23,342 nt of DNA from Sutterella sp. (GCA_019418235.1 DYCH01000011.1:718-24059); one strand, 5' to 3'; shown: positions 14,608-22,569, counted from the first letter of the stretch. Numbers and translations are program-made. Notes: generated by a model not told the origin, from the sequence alone.

Positions 14608-15594
14608 ATGACGACCACCAACCCCCTCCTCGTTGTCGCTCCCATGGAAGGCCTCACAGGTGCACCTTTTAGAAAAGTGCATGCCAAACTCTTTGGCCCT
14701 GCTGATGCCTACTACCTGCCCTTCGTGTCTCCTACGACGACACCAGCCTTTACCGAACGGCAACTCAGAGAATTGGCGCCGGAAGTCAACACGGGCATTC
14801 ATGCCGTCCCGCAACTTTTGACGCGCAACACTGAAGACTTTATTTGGGCAGCGAAGGCATTGGCTGACTTGGGCTACGATGAGGTCAATCTCAATTTCGG
14901 TTGCCCAGCGGGCACCGTTGTTGCTAAAGGCAAAGGGAGCGGTTTTTTACGCACTCCCCACGAATTAGAACGCTTTTTGGAAGTCATTTTTGAAGCCGAC
15001 CTTCCGATTGATATTTCGGTGAAAACGCGTCTGGGGTGGTCCGATGAAGATGAGTTTGATGCGATTGCCGAGGTCTATAACCGCTTCCCCATGAAGCATC
15101 TGACAATCCATCCGCGTTTACGCACCGATCATTACAAGGGTGATGTTCGTCGTTATATCTTTGATGATTACTATCGTCGCATGACAATGCCCTTGGGCTA
15201 CAACGGCGACATTGTCACCAATACCGACTTGGATAACATCCAAAACAGCTACCCTGACTTGGCACTTATTATGGTGGGGCGAGCCTTGATGTCCGACCCC
15301 GCATTATTTAGAAAAGCTAAAGGTGGTGCAGCGGCTTCACGTGAAGAAATTATTGAGTTTAGCCGTGCATTATTTGAGAGCTACGCTCGTGCGTTTGATA
15401 GTCAGAAAAACGCCATGATGCGCATGAAAGAGTATTGGTTTTTCCAACACAATCTCTTTGACGGAGCAGAGAAAATTGTCAAGTCAATCTATAAAGCCAA
15501 AACGATTGAAGATTACGAAAAGACAGTTCGTATTATCACCGAAGAGCTTCCGATTCGCACCGAAAGTCTCTTCGGTTGGCATAAACCGCTTTAG
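14608..15594 (+). CDS. tRNA-dihydrouridine synthase family protein
   Basis: The 328-residue FMN enzyme reduces uridines in tRNA to dihydrouridine. It begins VVAPMEGLTGAPFRKVH. The core active-site motif is LNFGCPAGTVVAKGKGSGFL with the catalytic Cys. SVKTRLGW, LTIHPR and YNGDIVTN complete the TIM-barrel FMN/phosphate signature, and a helical tRNA-binding domain follows (from about residue 245). The ATG at 14608 is chosen because the family sequence starts there; an upstream TTG in frame would add 30 unrelated residues. No clear ribosome site precedes it. The sequence resembles the Dus type I know from Clostridia and Bacteroides more than E. coli DusA, B or C, so I give no letter. Its stop overlaps the stop of the opposing aspartate dehydrogenase gene. 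Confidence 0.88.
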   Translation: MTTTNPLLVVAPMEGLTGAPFRKVHAKLFGPADAYYLPFVSPTTTPAFTERQLRELAPEVNTGIHAVPQLLTRNTEDFIWAAKALADLGYDEVNLNFGCPAGTVVAKGKGSGFLRTPHELERFLEVIFEADLPIDISVKTRLGWSDEDEFDAIAEVYNRFPMKHLTIHPRLRTDHYKGDVRRYIFDDYYRRMTMPLGYNGDIVTNTDLDNIQNSYPDLALIMVGRALMSDPALFRKAKGGAAASREEIIEFSRALFESYARAFDSQKNAMMRMKEYWFFQHNLFDGAEKIVKSIYKAKTIEDYEKTVRIITEELPIRTESLFGWHKPL

Positions 15595-16391
15595 TAAAAA
15601 ACAACGGGCGAAGCCAAATTTTTCAAAAGCGCCAACACGCTCCAAGCCGTTGAGATACTCGACTTCGGATTTTGCGGATCGGGCTTGGAGGCAATTTGAA
15701 TCGTTGCTGTCATCAGTTCATTTTTTAGCGTGATAGTGTGCGTGTTGGTTGACACACCGGGAGTACTCACAAGCTTAACAGTGGTTGCTGGATTATCACT
15801 GGCAGCGCTCGCCGTTACCGCAACGTTCACATTTTTTGGAAAGCCTGCAATCGCGTCTTTAACGCCTCCTTCAAAAACCGTCTCAATGGCCGTATCGGAC
15901 AACGTACGACCTGCCAAGTAAGGAGCGCCGTTTAAACTCTTGGGAGCTTTCGTACTTTCAATCGTTGTGTCACACTTACCCATCAACGCAAAGGTTTGCA
16001 TTAAGTCAAGGCCTCCGATGGCGCCTCCGGCCACATAGAGCTTGACATTGTTGGACTTCGCCATCGTTTGAAGCTCTACCCTAAATGCGTCATCGGCCAA
16101 GGCACCTGCCGAGGCTATCACTAAATTCATCGGGCAACTTAATACCGCTTTAGCATAGGCTTTAACGGCACCGATACCGGCAAATTCCACCACAAAGTCC
16201 GAGGGATTTTCTAGAAGATCTTCGAATCGATCGGTCGCCTTTGCTCCCACCACATCAGCTAACGCTTGAGCGTGAGAAAGCGTTTTTGAAAAGACGTAAC
16301 GAATTTCATAATCGTCACTTAATAAATGCTTTAATTCTTTAGCAAAAATACTTGCCAAAGCCCCCGAACCAATGACAGAAATCGTTCTCAT
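15591..16391 (-). CDS. L-aspartate dehydrogenase (NadX/DUF108 family)
   Basis: The 266-residue protein has an N-terminal Rossmann fold (SVIGSGALASIFAKEL), VVEFAG and VIASAGALADD, then the family signature AGGAIGGLDLMQTF and GFPKNVNVAV followed by STPGVSTNTHTI. These enzymes interconvert aspartate and iminoaspartate/oxaloacetate with NAD(P); they feed quinolinate (NAD) synthesis or aspartate catabolism. I chose the ATG at 16391, with AAAAGG about 8 bases upstream; a TTG at 16415 would add 8 residues beyond the normal family start. The length matches the family. It converges on the Dus gene, the two stop codons sharing bases 15592-15593 (TAG and TAA on opposite strands). No terminator is visible, so its transcript probably runs into antisense of dus. 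Confidence 0.88.
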   Translation of the reverse strand: MRTISVIGSGALASIFAKELKHLLSDDYEIRYVFSKTLSHAQALADVVGAKATDRFEDLLENPSDFVVEFAGIGAVKAYAKAVLSCPMNLVIASAGALADDAFRVELQTMAKSNNVKLYVAGGAIGGLDLMQTFALMGKCDTTIESTKAPKSLNGAPYLAGRTLSDTAIETVFEGGVKDAIAGFPKNVNVAVTASAASDNPATTVKLVSTPGVSTNTHTITLKNELMTATIQIASKPDPQNPKSSISTAWSVLALLKNLASPVVFY

Positions 16392-16461
16392 CTTGTTGGC
16401 CTTTTCTACACTCAAAGAGATAAATCTTCAGTAATTTTCGAAAATCGTCAAAAAAGTAAGT

Positions 16462-16493
16462 AGTTTTGACTAATTACTTTCAATTGAAAAACT
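16462..16493. promoter_or_regulatory. Palindromic region upstream of the first AGCS gene
   Basis: TTTCAATTGAAA (16478-16489) is a perfect 12-base palindrome, framed by AGTTTT (16462-16467) and its inverse AAAACT (16488-16493). It lies in the 176-base gap between the divergent aspartate dehydrogenase and AGCS genes and could bind a dimeric regulator of either. TTGACT at 16466-16471 resembles a -35, but no -10 stands at the right distance. Confidence 0.3.
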
Positions 16494-16567
16494 AAATGTA
16501 GCGCCTGAATCGCTGATATTCAAGTAAAAAGAGAAGAATCCCATTTAATTTATAGAAAGAAAATAAT

Positions 16568-17935
16568 ATGGAACTGCTTAATCACTGGGTCAGTGAAGTC
16601 AATAGTGTGCTTTGGGGCGTCTTTTTTCTTATTCCCCTTTTGTGCGGTACGGGCATTTTCTTCACCTTCAAGTTGCGCTTTGTTCAGATTCGTCTCTTCC
16701 CCTTAGCGCTTCGCCTACTCTTCGGTAAGGCCTCTTTGTTTGGTCAAAAGGCCGATAAGTCCGGCATGAGTTCTTTCCAAGCCTTGGCAACGGCCATCGC
16801 CGCTCAGGTCGGTACCGGTAACGTTGCAGGTGCTGCCACCGCCTTGGTCTCAGGTGGCCCCGGTGCGCTTTTTTGGCTTTGGGTCGCCGCCTTTTTTGGC
16901 ATGGCCACGATTTTTGCAGAAGCTGTATTAGCTCAAACATACAAGGGTCTTGATGATAAAGGACACGTTGTTGGCGGACCTTCTTACTACATCATCAAGG
17001 GTATGGGTGAAAAGTGGCGTCCGTTAGCCCTCTTTTTCTCCTCAGTTGCCATCATCACGATGGGCTGTATGGGGAGTCTCGTGCAATCCAATACCGTCAG
17101 TAACGCCATGCTCGAAGCCTTTGACATTCCCCTTTTGGGTTCTGGCATCGGTGTTGCCGTTTTAACCGGTTTGGTTATCTTCGGCGGTATTGCTCGCTTG
17201 GCAAGCGTCACAGAAAAGATTGTTCCCTTTATGGCCGGTACCTATTTGATCGGTGGCGCCTACGTTTTAGGGATGCACTATGAGCAAATTCTTCCGGCTT
17301 TCGAAATGGTCTTTGTCGGTGCCTTTAATCCGGAAGCCGTGGGCGGTGGTGCTTTAGGTTTAACGGTTGCTAAGGCCATGCAATTCGGTGTCGCTCGCGG
17401 GCTTTTCTCTAACGAAGCCGGTATGGGTACAACCCCTCACGCTCACGCTGTGGCCAAGCCCGAACACCCTGCTGAACAAGGTTTATTTGCCATCTTTGGT
17501 ATTTTTGCCACACTCATCATTGTGACCTTCACGGTCTTGGTGATTATGGTCACGGGCGTTTTGGACTACAAGACTACCGGTATTGAACTCACGCAACAAG
17601 CCTATAACGTCGGTTTAGGTAACTTCGGCGTGAAGTTTGTGGCAGTGTGCTTATTCTTCTTCGCCTACTCCACCATCATCAGCTGGTACTTCTTTAGTGA
17701 ACAAAACGTACGCTTCCTCTTTAAGGGCCGCGGTATCCTTCCCTATCGCTTGTTGGTTTGCACCTTCCTTGTCATGGGGGCTTGCTTACACGTTAATCTC
17801 GTTTGGGCACTTTCTGACCTCTTTAATGCATTGATGGTCATCCCCAACTTGATTGCCTTAGTAGCTCTCCATAAAGTGGTAGGCAACTGCCTTGATGACT
17901 TTGAAGGAAAATTGAAGCTTCAAAACCTCAAGTAA
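16568..17935 (+). CDS. AGCS family alanine/glycine:sodium symporter, copy 1
   Basis: The 455-residue polytopic inner-membrane protein belongs to the alanine or glycine:cation symporter family. Diagnostic segments include GMSSFQALATAIAAQVGTGN, VAGAATALVSGGPGALFWLW, GGPSYYIIKGMG and GVARGLFSNEAGMGTTPHAH. About ten hydrophobic segments are visible. It imports alanine, glycine or related small amino acids with sodium. The ATG has only a weak AGAAAG before it. The next gene is a close tandem paralogue, but a strong terminator separates them, so they are separately transcribed. Confidence 0.93.
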   Translation: MELLNHWVSEVNSVLWGVFFLIPLLCGTGIFFTFKLRFVQIRLFPLALRLLFGKASLFGQKADKSGMSSFQALATAIAAQVGTGNVAGAATALVSGGPGALFWLWVAAFFGMATIFAEAVLAQTYKGLDDKGHVVGGPSYYIIKGMGEKWRPLALFFSSVAIITMGCMGSLVQSNTVSNAMLEAFDIPLLGSGIGVAVLTGLVIFGGIARLASVTEKIVPFMAGTYLIGGAYVLGMHYEQILPAFEMVFVGAFNPEAVGGGALGLTVAKAMQFGVARGLFSNEAGMGTTPHAHAVAKPEHPAEQGLFAIFGIFATLIIVTFTVLVIMVTGVLDYKTTGIELTQQAYNVGLGNFGVKFVAVCLFFFAYSTIISWYFFSEQNVRFLFKGRGILPYRLLVCTFLVMGACLHVNLVWALSDLFNALMVIPNLIALVALHKVVGNCLDDFEGKLKLQNLK

Positions 17936-17953
17936 CATTTCTAACTTTTATTG

Positions 17954-17984
17954 AGCCCCTACAAAGAACGTAGGGGCTTTTTCT
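17954..17984 (+). terminator. Rho-independent terminator of AGCS copy 1
   Basis: AGCCCCTAC (17954-17962) pairs perfectly with GTAGGGGCT (17970-17978) around a 7-base loop, followed by TTTT and CTT. Confidence 0.93.
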
Positions 17985-18072
17985 TATAACTCTAAGACAA
18001 ACTCCCCACACGGCAATACATTTAAATTAGGGTTTTTACCTAGGGATACGTTTTTTTGCTTATAAATCAGCT

Positions 18073-18100
18073 TTTACAAAAACTCACAGTCACGTATGGT
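18073..18100 (+). promoter_or_regulatory. Candidate promoter of AGCS copy 2
   Basis: TTTACA (18073-18078) and TATGGT (18095-18100) are 16 bases apart. The start site would be near 18107, about 24 bases before the ATG, with AAGGAG in the leader. The preceding terminator makes a separate promoter necessary somewhere in this gap. Confidence 0.4.
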
Positions 18101-18130
18101 TGATAGAACATAAAAATAAGGAGTCCCCTC

Positions 18131-19498
18131 ATGGATTTAATTAACCACTGGGCCAGTAGCATTAACAGCGTTCTTTGGGGTGTCTTTTTCTTGATTCCCT
18201 TGCTGTGTGGTACAGGCATTTTCTATACGATTAAATTGCGCTTTCCCCAAGTCCGTCTTTTTGGTTTTGCGCTTCGTTACCTCTTTGGTACAGCCTCCTT
18301 GTTTGGTAAGAAAGCTGACCAGTCCGGGATGAGTTCTTTCCAAGCCTTGGCCACGGCTGTTGCCGCTCAAGTGGGGACAGGTAACGTTGCCGGTGCCGCT
18401 ACTGCCATTGTCTCAGGGGGCCCCGGTGCGCTTTTCTGGCTTTGGGTCGCCGCCTTTTTCGGCATGGGCACCATCTTCGCCGAAGCCGTTTTGGCACAAA
18501 CCTACAAAACGTACGATGAGCACGGCCATGTGGTTGGTGGCCCTGCTTACTACATTACGCGCGGTTTGGGTCCGAAATTTAAACCCTTAGCAATTTTCTT
18601 CTCTATTACCATCATCGTTGCCATGGGCTGCATGGGTAACATGGTGCAATCCAACACCGTGAGTACCGCCATGCAAACGGCCTTCGGTGTTCCTCACTTT
18701 GTCACGGGTCTTGTTGTTGCCGTTTTGGGAGCAATGGTCTTTTTCGGTGGCGTTGCTCGTCTGGCGAGTGTGACGGAGAAAATCGTCCCCTTTATGGCGT
18801 TGATCTACATCGTAGGCGGCTCCTACGTTTTAGGCATGCACTACGACCAAATCATCCCCGCTTTTGAAATGATTTTGATAGCCGCTTTTGATCCTCAAGC
18901 GGTTGCCGGTGGTGCACTTGGTTTAACGGTGGCAAAGGCCATGCAATTCGGTGTGGCTCGCGGCCTTTTCTCTAACGAAGCCGGTATGGGTACGACACCT
19001 CACGCTCACGCCGTTGCCAAGGTTGAACACCCGGCCGAACAAGGTTTGGTTGCCATCTTCGGTGTGGCTGCAACGTTAATCATTGTGACCTTTACCGTTT
19101 TGGTGATTATGGTGACGGGCGTCTTAGATTACACAACGACCGGTATTGAATTGACGCAACAAGCCTATAACGTAGGCTTAGGTGCCTTAGGTTCGAGCTT
19201 TGTGGCCGTCTGTTTATTCTTCTTTGCTTTCTCTACCATCATCGGTTGGTACTTCTTTAGTGAACAAAACGTGCGCTACCTCTTTAAAGGTCGCGGTTTA
19301 AACCTTTATCGTTGTATCGTTTGCTGCTGCTTGGTGATCGGCGCCATGTTGAAGGTGGACTTGGTATGGACGTTGGCTGACCTCTTTAACGGTCTCTTGG
19401 CCATCCCCAACTTGATTGCATTGATTGCCTTACACAAGATTGTCGGAGCATCTTTGAAGGATTTTGAAGAAAAACTGGCGCTCTCAAAAAACAAATAA
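18131..19498 (+). CDS. AGCS family alanine/glycine:sodium symporter, copy 2
   Basis: This 455-residue protein has the same length as copy 1 and is identical at 46 of the first 60 residues by my count. The core GVARGLFSNEAGMGTTPHAH is unchanged. Differences cluster in loops and in the helices around residues 155-200 and 245-260, for example PHFVTGLVVAVLGAMVFF in place of PLLGSGIGVAVLTGLVIF, which could alter substrate preference or only reflect drift. It is thus a tandem duplication with both copies intact. Unlike copy 1 it has a strong ribosome site (AAGGAG, 7 bases before ATG), so its expression is probably higher or differently timed. Confidence 0.93.
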   Translation: MDLINHWASSINSVLWGVFFLIPLLCGTGIFYTIKLRFPQVRLFGFALRYLFGTASLFGKKADQSGMSSFQALATAVAAQVGTGNVAGAATAIVSGGPGALFWLWVAAFFGMGTIFAEAVLAQTYKTYDEHGHVVGGPAYYITRGLGPKFKPLAIFFSITIIVAMGCMGNMVQSNTVSTAMQTAFGVPHFVTGLVVAVLGAMVFFGGVARLASVTEKIVPFMALIYIVGGSYVLGMHYDQIIPAFEMILIAAFDPQAVAGGALGLTVAKAMQFGVARGLFSNEAGMGTTPHAHAVAKVEHPAEQGLVAIFGVAATLIIVTFTVLVIMVTGVLDYTTTGIELTQQAYNVGLGALGSSFVAVCLFFFAFSTIIGWYFFSEQNVRYLFKGRGLNLYRCIVCCCLVIGAMLKVDLVWTLADLFNGLLAIPNLIALIALHKIVGASLKDFEEKLALSKNK

Positions 19499-19518
19499 TC
19501 ATCAATGTTTTTCGGTTT

Positions 19519-19542
19519 GGCCTCGCCTTGGCGAGGCCTTTT
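19519..19542 (+). terminator. Rho-independent terminator of AGCS copy 2
   Basis: GGCCTCGCC and GGCGAGGCC form a near-perfect GC-rich stem around TT (19528-19529), followed by TTTT. The leftward EAL gene ends 9 bases further on. Confidence 0.88.
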
Positions 19543-19550
19543 CGTCAGAT

Positions 19551-20861
19551 CTACTCCATGTCTGGAAAGGTGGCAACGTCATTATTGATGAACGTTAGTT
19601 CCTCAAATTCACACACCGGCATCGGCTTATAGAAGATATAACCCTGAATGAGTTCGCAGGTGGTCGTACGAAGAAACTTTAACTGTTCTAAAGTTTCAAC
19701 ACCTTCGGCTACCACTTGTACGTTCATCTTGGTTAAAAGAGTCGTCATTGCTTCTAAAACGAGCTGTGCTTTTTCACCAGTTCCCGTAAAGAAGTTTCGA
19801 TCCAACTTAATAACATCAACAGTCAGTTCTTTAAGACAACTCAGAGACGAGTACCCGTCACCAAAATCGTCGACTACGCACTTAAAACCAATACTTCTGA
19901 GTTTTCCTAAAATGCACTTGGTTAACTCAAAGTCTTTAATAACGTCTGTTTCGGTAATTTCTAATTCGATGTCCTGAGGGTTTACACCATATTGATCACA
20001 AAGATCCTTTAAATGGCTAAAGATCCCAGGAATAACGATGGTTTGTCTTGATAAGTTAACCGAAACCGGACATGTTCGGTAATCCGTTTGGTGCCACTTT
20101 TTCAAGAGTTGACATACGAACTCAAAAACTTGCAAGTCCAACTGATGGATAAGATGGTATTTTTCCAATAGCCCAATAAACTGCCCTGGCGGCAACAACC
20201 CACGCTCAGGATGATTCCAACGAGAAAGAGCCTCTGCGCCAACAATGCGACCGTCTTTGAGTGAAACCTTCGGTTGTAAATAGACCTCAAACTCATCTTT
20301 GCTCAACGCATCGATCAAAGACGAAATCATAATGCGATCATCAAGTACTTTCGTCGCTCGATGATGATCAGAGAAACAAGAGTCATTGAGCCCTGTGGAG
20401 TATTTGCGAGCGACATTGGCATACTCAAACATGTGATCAACAGGTGTTGTTTCGTCTTCAGGTAAATACACCCCAAAACGCAAAATCAAATGAGGAACAA
20501 CCTTTTTATTTTTAATAATCCGAGCATCGACTTTTTTACTGATATGACCGAGACGCTTTAATATTTCCCCTCGATCCCGCGCTTTAAGAAGCAAATAGAA
20601 CAGGTCACCCGATTCTCGAGTTAAGAGTTCATCTTCTGACAAAGTCTCTTGGATAGTGCGGTAAATAAACTTTAAAAAGCGATTACCTTCGGTACGCCCA
20701 AAATACAAATTGACGAGAGCGAACTCTCGAATATCAAAAGCAACTACTGCGAATGATTGGCGATCGGATTTCAACAACGCTTTAACGCGTTTGAAAAATT
20801 GACAGCGCCCCATACCCCCAGTCATCGGGTCGGTTAAGGCTTGTTTATCACTTGATTCCAC
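19551..20861 (-). CDS. Degenerate GGDEF plus intact EAL domain, probable cyclic-di-GMP phosphodiesterase
   Basis: The 436-residue cytoplasmic protein lacks membrane segments. Residues 1-160 are a GGDEF fold (DPMTGG start at D11) whose active site reads SGDLF (84-88), so diguanylate cyclase activity is unlikely; it may bind GTP or only regulate. Residues 175-420 form the EAL domain with the catalytic set in place: EALSRW (E210-L212), SVNLSRQ, IELEITE, VVDDFGDGYSSL (D331, D332), VIKLDRNFF, VVAEGVETLEQ and QGYIFYKP. It should hydrolyse c-di-GMP. The start is GTG with AAGGAGG 6 bases upstream. No sensory domain is attached, so input may come through the GGDEF part or the RNA leader, which can form alternative hairpins. 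Confidence 0.92.
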   Translation of the reverse strand: MESSDKQALTDPMTGGMGRCQFFKRVKALLKSDRQSFAVVAFDIREFALVNLYFGRTEGNRFLKFIYRTIQETLSEDELLTRESGDLFYLLLKARDRGEILKRLGHISKKVDARIIKNKKVVPHLILRFGVYLPEDETTPVDHMFEYANVARKYSTGLNDSCFSDHHRATKVLDDRIMISSLIDALSKDEFEVYLQPKVSLKDGRIVGAEALSRWNHPERGLLPPGQFIGLLEKYHLIHQLDLQVFEFVCQLLKKWHQTDYRTCPVSVNLSRQTIVIPGIFSHLKDLCDQYGVNPQDIELEITETDVIKDFELTKCILGKLRSIGFKCVVDDFGDGYSSLSCLKELTVDVIKLDRNFFTGTGEKAQLVLEAMTTLLTKMNVQVVAEGVETLEQLKFLRTTTCELIQGYIFYKPMPVCEFEELTFINNDVATFPDME

Positions 20862-20865
20862 GTCA

Positions 20866-20948
20866 CCCTCCTTGAAATGCTTTCGTCACATACCGGCAGC
20901 ATGATCGAAAAGAGGTTCAAAAGACGTTGGAGGGATCGTACCCTCCAA
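20866..20948 (-). promoter_or_regulatory. Leader of the EAL gene with possible ribosome-site switch
   Basis: In the minus-strand leader TTGGAGGG (20948-20941) pairs perfectly with CCCTCCAA (20934-20927) around a 6-base loop. The same CCCTCC arm is also exactly complementary to GGAGGG within the ribosome binding site AAGGAGGG (20873-20866). The two pairings exclude each other, so the arm could either sit in the upstream hairpin (translation on) or mask the ribosome site (off). The first four bases after the hairpin TCTTTT run are not a clear terminator. I do not see a known c-di-GMP riboswitch consensus. Confidence 0.4.
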
Positions 20949-21057
20949 TTACATTCTCCTCTTAATCTTCTTTTTTCGCAAATATCAATGAGTTAGCGTG
21001 ACTGATTGATTTTCAATCTCATTCGCAATTTTAGAATGTTGGAAAGAAGACGATATT

Positions 21058-21101
21058 AGAACCCACAATCCATATTAAGGTATGGTAAGATTTTGGGTTC
21101 T
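21058..21101 (+). repeat. Inverted repeat just upstream of the tRNA gene
   Basis: AGAACCCACAATC (21058-21070) and GATTTTGGGTTCT (21089-21101) are inverted repeats, 12 of 13 positions pairing, around an 18-base loop. The repeat ends 5 bases before the mature tRNA 5' end. The loop and right arm include TATGGT (21081-21086), a possible -10, so the arms may be an operator around the promoter or a hairpin in the tRNA precursor. Confidence 0.6.
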
Positions 21102-21106
21102 CGCGT

Positions 21107-21183
<77 letters not shown>

Positions 21184-21219
21184 CCACTCCACTATCGTTA
21201 TCACCATCCAACAGCCAGA

Positions 21220-21245
21220 AAGCCTTGAGCTTTCACCCAAGGCTT
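21220..21245 (-). terminator. Hairpin between the tRNA and the converging oxidoreductase gene
   Basis: AAGCCTTG (21220-21227) pairs perfectly with CAAGGCTT (21238-21245), loop 10 bases. On the minus strand it is followed by TTTC, a short T run, so it may end the oxidoreductase transcript 28 bases after its stop. On the plus strand no T run follows. Confidence 0.5.
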
Positions 21246-21273
21246 CCCAAATCTATTGCAAGCTTTTTCGGTA

Positions 21274-22305
21274 TTAGATGGACTCGTGCAAGTCTTTAGC
21301 TGCGTTCCATCCCCATTGGGAATCAGAAAGAATCGCCCGACCGATATCGATGACATCACAAGCATCCAGTTGCAAGGCCGTTTCGGCTTGAAATGCGTTG
21401 GTAATCAATCCCACACCAAAAACCTTCATTGAGCAATTTTTCCGAATTGCTGCAGCAAATGGCAGTTGGTAGCCAGCTGTCACAGGAATCGCACAAGGCA
21501 AAAGCCCTCCCGTTGAAACATCGACAAACACAAGGCCTAATTGCTCAGCAATTTTCATGAGCTTGATGCTGTCATCTAACGTCCAGCCGCCCTCAATCCA
21601 ATCGGTTGCAGAAATACGAATCCCCACGGGGAAATCATGCGGAACAGCAAGCTTGACGGCTTGCATGATTTCGCTAGCAAAACGCATGCGGTTTTCTAAA
21701 CTGCCACCGTATTCATCCGTACGAACGTTTGAGAGCGGTGATAAGAATTGGTGGATTAAATAACCGTGAGCCGCGTGAATCTCTACCGCATCAAAACCCA
21801 CCTCTACAGCACGTTTAGCAGCATCGGCAAAGGCTTTCACATAGGACTTAACTTCCGCGTTTTCTAAGGCTCTTGGCATGGCCAATGTCGCTTTAGCGGT
21901 CAATGCGCTGGGAGCCACAGTTTGCCCCCCGCCATTTTCTTCTGGCACTGTCGTGTCATTTGAGGGATTGCAACTGCCCTTTCGTCCCGCGTGAGCCAGT
22001 TGCAAAATAACCTTTATATCGGGTGCCGTCTCTTTAATGATCTTAACAATGCTACGAAGACTTTCTGCGTGAGCATCATCCCAAATACCGAGGCAGTTTG
22101 GGGAAATGCGCCCATCAGGCAAAACACCTGTTGCCTCAATCGTAATCGCTCCCACACCGGAAGCCGCAAGTTTTGCATAGTGGCGAAGATTTGAATCGGT
22201 CACAAAACCGTCTCTGGCATACCACATACACATCGGCGGTACATTGATGCGATTTTTCATCGTCATGCTACCGATTTCTACCGGTGAAAATAATTTGCTC
22301 TTCAT
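21274..22305 (-). CDS. NADH:flavin oxidoreductase, old yellow enzyme family (YqjM-like)
   Basis: The 343-residue FMN TIM-barrel enzyme belongs to the YqjM/NamA branch of old yellow enzymes, which reduce activated C=C bonds of enals, enones and quinones. Visible motifs are KNRINVPPMCMW with the redox Cys26 typical of this branch, LQLAHAGRKG, VEIHAAHGYLIHQFLSPLSN with the substrate-binding pair H177 and H180, RTDEYGGSLENR, and IDIGRAILSD near the end for FMN phosphate. Position 28, Tyr in YqjM (CMYS), is Trp here, which would change the pocket. GGGGA lies 7 bases before the ATG. It stands alone and is divergent from an exported protein. Physiological substrate is unknown; electrophile or xenobiotic detoxification is plausible. 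Confidence 0.9.
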   Translation of the reverse strand: MKSKLFSPVEIGSMTMKNRINVPPMCMWYARDGFVTDSNLRHYAKLAASGVGAITIEATGVLPDGRISPNCLGIWDDAHAESLRSIVKIIKETAPDIKVILQLAHAGRKGSCNPSNDTTVPEENGGGQTVAPSALTAKATLAMPRALENAEVKSYVKAFADAAKRAVEVGFDAVEIHAAHGYLIHQFLSPLSNVRTDEYGGSLENRMRFASEIMQAVKLAVPHDFPVGIRISATDWIEGGWTLDDSIKLMKIAEQLGLVFVDVSTGGLLPCAIPVTAGYQLPFAAAIRKNCSMKVFGVGLITNAFQAETALQLDACDVIDIGRAILSDSQWGWNAAKDLHESI

Positions 22306-22569
22306 TAACTATCCCCTGTTACTTAGATAAAACAAAGCAAAGATTATCGAATTAGATCTAAGAATGAAATAGCAAAAAATCCTGTCTATCCCTTAGATTA
22401 TTTACGTTCTTTATCAATTCAATAGACAAAAACTATTTAGAAGATCGCTTGAAGCAATCATAGCCTCTGAAATGAACGGATACACATTGCCTCAGGGCTT
22501 TCGTTTGTTAGCTTCAATAGCAGGTACAATTTAAAGATCTCTTTAAAGACTTATCCCAATGAGGCCCCC
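22306..22569. promoter_or_regulatory. Divergent regulatory region with recurring boxes
   Basis: This 264-base AT-rich gap holds no gene. For the leftward oxidoreductase a GATAAT -10 lies at 22348-22343. TTAGATCTAA (22352-22361) is a perfect palindrome. TGAAATAGCAAAAA (22365-22378) matches 14 bases of the promoter at 7274-7287. TTAGATTATTTACGT (22393-22407) and AAAACTATTTAGA (22429-22441) match the two halves of the box between ade and pepD. For the rightward gene TACAAT (22525-22530) is a possible -10. TTTAAAGA and TCTTTAAA (22530-22547) form a perfect inverted repeat around TC at the expected start site. Confidence 0.45.

Noticed and set aside
20862..21057. A known c-di-GMP riboswitch upstream of the EAL gene.
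   Set aside because: I looked for the conserved core of the c-di-GMP-I class on the minus strand and did not see it; only simple hairpins are present.
21220..21245. The hairpin after the tRNA as a strong terminator of the tRNA transcript.
   Set aside because: No T run follows on the plus strand; the orientation fits the leftward oxidoreductase better, and even there the T run is short.
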